DNA of 64,000 nucleotides from Comamonas testosteroni ATCC 11996. Its GTDB lineage: Bacteria; Pseudomonadota; Gammaproteobacteria; Burkholderiales; Burkholderiaceae_C. Made by a program: the position numbers and the translations under genes. Positions within the stretch are counted from its first letter, which is position 1; every line of letters begins with the position of its first letter. Shown here piece after piece: positions 58,931 through 64,000 of the stretch. The DNA lies in assembly GCF_000241525.1 (NCBI RefSeq), contig NZ_AHIL01000029.1:186001-250000 (forward strand), read 5' to 3'. The notes under the pieces are model-generated. The model saw only the letters and a program-made list of their open reading frames with translations, was not told where the DNA came from and searched no databases.

Positions 58931-59706
58931 AGCGATTGCAGATCCATCATCAGCTGGCGGGTGCGCAGCATGGTTGAGCCGCAATGGTATTGCAGAAGAT
59001 GGCGCAATTGCGGCTTCAGGGCCTGGGCCACTTCGGGCTCGGACAGCGCGTTCAGGGTTCTAGGAAACGGCTGCTCGGCCTGCAGCGCCAGCTCTATGCT
59101 CTGCCACTGCAGGCCGCTCAGCGCCGCGCGTTCGTAGCCTGCGGCCTGGCGCAACCCCCCATCGGCCACCAGCGTGTAGCGCAAAACACTGTTGACCTGG
59201 CTGAGCGTGGCGCTTTCCTGCCTCAGATCGGGCAGATGACCGAGTTCGCGCAGCAGCACCAGCTCGAAGGCGCGCAGCACGGGCTCGATGGCCTCGGTCG
59301 TGCCGCCATGCTGGCCAGCCAGCACGCGCACCACACCGGCATAGATATCGAACAGCGCCGTATAAGGATCATCGCGCGCCAGCAGCCGCAGCAGCAGCTC
59401 GTTCAGGTACATGCCCGACCACAGCGCATCGCCCTGGGGCATGACATGGCCGCCCACCCATTCCGCCCCCTTCAGGCTATGAATCTCAGCATTGCCCTCT
59501 GCTCCCAGCGTGTAGCTGAGCTTGAGCGGCTGCAGCGGCAGCAGCACAGGGCGAAAGTTGGAGGTATGGCGCTTGACGCCTTTGGCCGCAAGCGCCACAC
59601 GCCCGCGATGGCGTGTGAACACCTCCAGAATCAGGCTGGATTCGCTCCAGTCGTACTGGTGCAGGATGTATGCGGGTTCGTCGCCGACGCGTTTGGCGCT
59701 AGCCAT
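58927..59706 (-). CDS. recO: DNA repair protein RecO
   Basis: A 259-residue RecF-pathway protein. The N-terminal OB fold starts [20 protein letters not shown] and has [12 protein letters not shown]. The helical C-terminus lacks a clear zinc CxxC group. ATG 59706 ([10 protein letters not shown]) is chosen by homology. Coupled to pdxJ. Confidence 0.95.
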   Translation of the reverse strand: MASAKRVGDEPAYILHQYDWSESSLILEVFTRHRGRVALAAKGVKRHTSNFRPVLLPLQPLKLSYTLGAEGNAEIHSLKGAEWVGGHVMPQGDALWSGMYLNELLLRLLARDDPYTALFDIYAGVVRVLAGQHGGTTEAIEPVLRAFELVLLRELGHLPDLRQESATLSQVNSVLRYTLVADGGLRQAAGYERAALSGLQWQSIELALQAEQPFPRTLNALSEPEVAQALKPQLRHLLQYHCGSTMLRTRQLMMDLQSL

Positions 59707-59753
59707 GACTTGCTCCGTACCACAACAAAAATGTGAATGGGGCGGTTTTGCCG

Positions 59754-59848
59754 CCGGGCCTCCCCAAGGCAAAACCCGGCCTAAGCCGGGTCAGGGCCCC
59801 CTCGGGGGGCAGCGAGCACACGCAGTGAGCGAGTGTGGGGGTCAAAAA
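59754..59848. repeat. GC-rich palindromic repeat, possibly repeat family 2 variant
   Basis: The stretch has hairpin acccggc-ctaa-gccgggt, hairpin gccccctcggggggc and gcagtgagcgagtg. It sits between era and recO. I recall similar elements in Comamonadaceae, but likeness to copies A and B is partial. Confidence 0.45.
59771..59791 (-). terminator. Possible terminator between era and recO
   Basis: Stem acccggc / gccgggt with loop ctaa and AAAA at the left (TTTT on minus). It could limit read-through from era into recO. Confidence 0.45.
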
Positions 59849-59851
59849 GTT

Positions 59852-60955
59852 TTACTCGTAGCCGAAGGATTTGACCCGGGCCTCGTCATCGGCCCAGCCG
59901 GACTTGACCTTGACCCAGACTTCCAGGAACACCTTGGCATTGAGCAGCTTTTCCAGCTCCTGACGGGTTTCCGTGGAAATGCGCTTGAGGCGCTCGCCCC
60001 CCTGGCCGATCACCATGGCCTTGTGGCCGTCGCGCTCAACCACGATGGTGGCGGCAACGCGCATGAAGCGACCGAACTTGGTGCTGGGCTCCTCCTCGAA
60101 CTTGTCGATGACCACGGTGGAGGTATAGGGCAACTCGTCGCCCGTGAAGCGAAACAGCTTCTCGCGCAGGGTCTCGGAAGCCAGGAACTTCTCGCTGCGG
60201 TCGGTCAGTTCGTCCTCGCCGTAGAACCAGGGCTGCTGCGGCAGGTACTTGGCGCAGATGCCATACATGCGCTCGATATCCTTTTTGTTCTTGGCCGACA
60301 TGGGCACGAACTCGGCAAAAGGATGGCGCTCCTGCATATCGCGCAGCCAGGGCGCGATCTCTGCGCGGCGACCCACGGTGTCGAGCTTGTTGGCGATCAA
60401 GAGCGTGGGAATGCCGGGCTTGAACAGGCTCAGCACCTTGGCATCGGCCAGCGTGAAGCTGCCCGCCTCCACGACGAACAGGATCAGGTCCACATCGCCA
60501 ATCGCGCCCATCACGGTCTTGTTGAGCGACTTGTTCAGGGCGGTGGAATGCTTGGTCTGGAAACCGGGGGTATCCACAAAGACGAACTGGGTCTCGTCCT
60601 TGGTGCGGATGCCGGTGATGCGGTGGCGCGTGGTCTGGGCCTTGCGCGAGGTGATGGAGATCTTCTGGCCCACCAGCGCGTTCATCAGCGTCGACTTGCC
60701 CACATTGGGCTTGCCGACGATGGCGATCAGGCCGCAGCGCTGCTCTTCGGGCGCGTAGACGCGTGCCGGAGCCTCTTCCTCCTGGTCGCGGATGGCGGTC
60801 GGCGTGCTACCGGGCTTGGCGGCGGCCAGCATGGCGCTGATGTAGTCCAGGCTGGGGTCGCTGATATCGGTAGTCACAGACTTGGGACCCTTTTGGCCCT
60901 TGGCTTTTTCTGCACCTGCGGTGCCCGCTATCTTTTTCTTAGCAGCATCGGTCAT
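59852..60955 (-). CDS. era: GTPase Era
   Basis: A 367-residue GTPase needed for 16S rRNA maturation. G1 is [10 protein letters not shown]3 DTPGFQ, G4 NKLD, and the KH domain has [18 protein letters not shown]. It carries an N-terminal extension of about 75 residues rich in Ala, Lys and Gln before [11 protein letters not shown], making it longer than the usual 300. ATG 60955 overlaps the rnc stop as ATGA. Confidence 0.97.
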   Translation of the reverse strand: MTDAAKKKIAGTAGAEKAKGQKGPKSVTTDISDPSLDYISAMLAAAKPGSTPTAIRDQEEEAPARVYAPEEQRCGLIAIVGKPNVGKSTLMNALVGQKISITSRKAQTTRHRITGIRTKDETQFVFVDTPGFQTKHSTALNKSLNKTVMGAIGDVDLILFVVEAGSFTLADAKVLSLFKPGIPTLLIANKLDTVGRRAEIAPWLRDMQERHPFAEFVPMSAKNKKDIERMYGICAKYLPQQPWFYGEDELTDRSEKFLASETLREKLFRFTGDELPYTSTVVIDKFEEEPSTKFGRFMRVAATIVVERDGHKAMVIGQGGERLKRISTETRQELEKLLNAKVFLEVWVKVKSGWADDEARVKSFGYE

Positions 60956-61635
60956 GGATTTTTGGCTTTCACTTTTTCCAGCAAGGCAGCGGCGGCTGCC
61001 TGCTCGCCCATGCGGCGGGATGCTCCCGAGCCCTGGGCGCTGATATTCCATTCGGCAATCGTGCACTCGACCTTGAAGGTCTGCTTGTGCGCCGCGCCAC
61101 TGATTTCCACCACATGGTATTGCGGCAGCTTCATGCGCTTGCCCTGTAGCAATTCCTGCAGTGCGGTCTTGGGGTCTTTGTCAGCCGCACGCATATGGGG
61201 GTTGATGTCCACGCCCTCAAAGAGGTGGTGGACGACTTTCTCGCCTGCGGCAAAGCCGGCGTCGAGGTAGACGGCGCCGATCAGCGCCTCCACGGCATCG
61301 GCCAGGATGGACGGGCGCTGCTTGCCACCGGACTTGGCCTCGCCCTCGCCCAGACGCAGCAGGTCAGGCAGCTGCAGCTTCAACGCAATCTTGTGCAGCG
61401 TGCCTTCCTTGACGAGATTGGCCCGAACGCGCGAGAGATCGCCTTCGGGCATGGAGGCCAGCTTGGCATAGAGCAAGCTGGAGATGGCCAGGCTGAGCAC
61501 CGAGTCGCCCAGAAACTCCAGTCGCTCGTTGTTGTCGGCCGAAAAGCTGCGGTGCGTGATGGCACGCTGCAGCAGCGCCGGGTTGGCAAATTGATGTTGC
61601 AGCCTTTGCTGCAGAGCGACTAGAGCAGGTTCCAC
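60952..61635 (-). CDS. rnc: Ribonuclease III
   Basis: A 227-residue double-strand RNase for rRNA processing. The signature is [17 protein letters not shown], followed by [13 protein letters not shown] and a C-terminal double-strand-RNA-binding domain ([11 protein letters not shown]). The start is a GTG at 61635 with a poor ribosome site, nine bases after the upstream stop. Confidence 0.97.
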   Translation of the reverse strand: MEPALVALQQRLQHQFANPALLQRAITHRSFSADNNERLEFLGDSVLSLAISSLLYAKLASMPEGDLSRVRANLVKEGTLHKIALKLQLPDLLRLGEGEAKSGGKQRPSILADAVEALIGAVYLDAGFAAGEKVVHHLFEGVDINPHMRAADKDPKTALQELLQGKRMKLPQYHVVEISGAAHKQTFKVECTIAEWNISAQGSGASRRMGEQAAAAALLEKVKAKNP

Positions 61636-61644
61636 CTGAAAGGT

Positions 61645-61995
61645 CTATTTCTTGAAACGGTAAACAAGGTAGGCAGGGCCTGCCAGATGAATCTCCCGGG
61701 AATACTCGAAGCCCACGACGATCTTGTCGTTGACCTTGGTCACGTTCAGATCGTTGCCAGAGATGGACTTGAAATCATCAATGGAGGCCGAACGATCGAA
61801 GCTGGCCTTGACTTCGGCAACGGTACTGCCTTCAGCGGCGGCCTTGTTGGCCGCCTTGGTGATGGCCTGGTACTCCAGGAAGACGGGCACCGATTGTGCG
61901 CCAATTGCGGCAACCGCCACGATGATGGCCACGAGAAACACCAGACCGATGAAGGACAGACCACGCTGCCTGGAGCGCAATGCCAGATTTTTCAT
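61645..61995 (-). CDS. DUF4845 membrane protein
   Basis: A 116-residue protein starting MKNLALRSRQRGLSFIGLV with one membrane helix (GLVFLVAIIVAVAAIGAQS) near the N-terminus and a small external domain ending VYRFKK. DUF4845 proteins sit between lepB and rnc in many beta- and gammaproteobacteria. Function not known. Confidence 0.9.
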   Translation of the reverse strand: MKNLALRSRQRGLSFIGLVFLVAIIVAVAAIGAQSVPVFLEYQAITKAANKAAAEGSTVAEVKASFDRSASIDDFKSISGNDLNVTKVNDKIVVGFEYSREIHLAGPAYLVYRFKK

Positions 61996-62067
61996 GCTTT
62001 TCCCCTCTCAAGCCGGGCATGTTTCTGCCCGTGTATCCCAGAAAAATGACGAAACGATTGCCGGTGC

Positions 62068-63044
62068 TCAGTGGAAACGGCCGATACGGCTGAGATCACC
62101 GAAGTTCATCCAGACAAAAAAGGCCTTGCCCACGATGTTCTGGTCCGGCACAAAGCCCCAGTAGCGCGAGTCCAGCGAGTTGTCGCGGTTGTCGCCCATC
62201 ATGAAGTAATAGCCTTCGGGTACCTTGCAGGTCACGCCTTCAACGCTGTAGCGGCAGTTTTCCTTGTACTCGAAGTTGCTCGCCCCCTGGATGAAGGCCG
62301 GCACATCGTTGTTGACGATGGCACGGTGCGGCTGCTCACCCAGGGTTTCCTCGAACTGCTTGAAGTAGCGCATCACGTCACGGTCCAGAAAGTCCGGCAG
62401 TTCGCGGGTAGGCAACTCCTTGCCGTTGATGCTCAGACGCTTGTTGATATAGGCCACTTCATCGCCGGGCACGCCCACCACACGCTTGATGTAGTCCAGC
62501 GTGGGCTGGGGCGGGTAGCGGAACACCATCACATCGCCACGCTGGGGCTTGTTGCCTTCGGTGATCTTCTTGTTGATCACGGGCAGGCGGATGCCGTAGG
62601 TGAATTTGTTGACCAGGATCAGGTCACCCACCATCAGCGTCGGAATCATGGAGCCCGAGGGAATCTTGAACGGCTCGAACAGGAAGGAGCGCAGCACGAA
62701 GACTATGGCGATCACCGGGAACAGACCGGCGGTCCAGTCCAGCCACCAGGGCTGCATGAGGATGCGGCCTTTGGCATCGTCGGAGACTTCGATGTCGGTC
62801 TTGGCAATACCCATGCGGTCCAGCTCGGCCCGGCGCTCGACCGCTGCCTGCTCCAGCGCTGCCGCAGCCGCGCGGCGTCGAGGCCAGAAGTAAAAGCGCT
62901 CGGCCAGCCAGTACACCCCGGTCACCACGGTTGCCAGAAACAGCAGCAGCGCGAAGTTGCCTTCGATGGAGCCGGTGTACCAGGCCGCGATATAGCCTAC
63001 AAAGGCCGCCAGGATGGCGGCCGTGATCCACTGCATGACTTGCA

Positions 63045-63045
<1 letters not shown>
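62068..63045 (-). CDS. lepB: Signal peptidase I
   Basis: A 325-residue inner-membrane protease that removes signal peptides. Two helices are near the N-terminus. The catalytic serine is in IPSGSMIPTLMVGD and the lysine in DYIKRVVGVPGD; GDNRDNSLDSRYWGF is also present. ATG 63045 overlaps the lepA stop as TGATG. Confidence 0.98.

Positions 63046-64000
<955 letters not shown>

Overview
The window is GC-rich (about 62-65 percent by eye), densely coded chromosomal DNA of a betaproteobacterium. Protein sequences and gene order point to Burkholderiales, family Comamonadaceae, most probably Comamonas. The main pointers are an entericidin-type lipoprotein between leuC and leuD, an aminotransferase-hom-thrC block, the leuCDB-asd-fimV-truA-trpFBA-accD block, and two families of intergenic repeats that I recall from Comamonas, Delftia and Acidovorax genomes. 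The genus is an inference from memory, not a search result. I found no rRNA, tRNA, CRISPR array, prophage or complete insertion sequence.

Layout. 1-9.0 kb: clpB (cut by the window edge), an AraC regulator divergent from an EamA transporter, moaE, four small unrecognised or weakly recognised genes (one with a GIY-YIG-like domain), a TetR regulator divergent from an MFS transporter, and the orphan C-terminal part of a serine recombinase. 9.0-16.9 kb, minus strand: mobB-moeA-moaD for molybdenum cofactor, then an alanine aminotransferase, hom, an unknown secreted protein and thrC. 17-20.4 kb, plus strand: Mth938-like protein, PrxQ/Bcp peroxiredoxin, a possible structured RNA, a PIN-PhoH ATPase and a small coiled-coil membrane protein. 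20.5-23.6 kb, minus strand: dnaB and the rpsF-priB-rpsR-rplI operon. 23.9-27.7 kb: grpE-dnaK-dnaJ with two heat-shock-like promoters. 27.8-29.1 kb: a Sel1-repeat protein.

29.4-43.6 kb, plus strand: a LysR regulator, leuC-(entericidin)-leuD-leuB, asd, fimV, truA, trpF-trpB-trpA and accD. This joins leucine, aspartate-family and tryptophan synthesis to a polar pilus or cell-pole assembly protein and the first step of fatty-acid synthesis. 43.8-51 kb: yggT, a LON-substrate-domain protein, lysS, a class II glutamine amidotransferase, an unknown membrane protein, a REC-GGDEF diguanylate cyclase and a small MscS channel. 51-56.4 kb, minus strand: purT, two unknowns, a phosphofructokinase with mixed active-site signature and an SbmA/YddA-like ABC exporter. 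56.5-64 kb, minus strand: lepA (cut), lepB, a DUF4845 protein, rnc, era, recO, pdxJ, acpS and nagZ, several joined by ATGA or TGATG start-stop overlaps.

Most of the window is ordinary core genome. The points most worth a second look are the dispersed palindromic repeats, a terminator-like hairpin inside the gene after hom, a possible Thr/Ile leader peptide before asd, the coupled GIY-YIG-like gene pair, a recombinase remnant kept as a small gene with its own terminator, and a structured RNA candidate after bcp. I did not find a convincing new multi-gene system.
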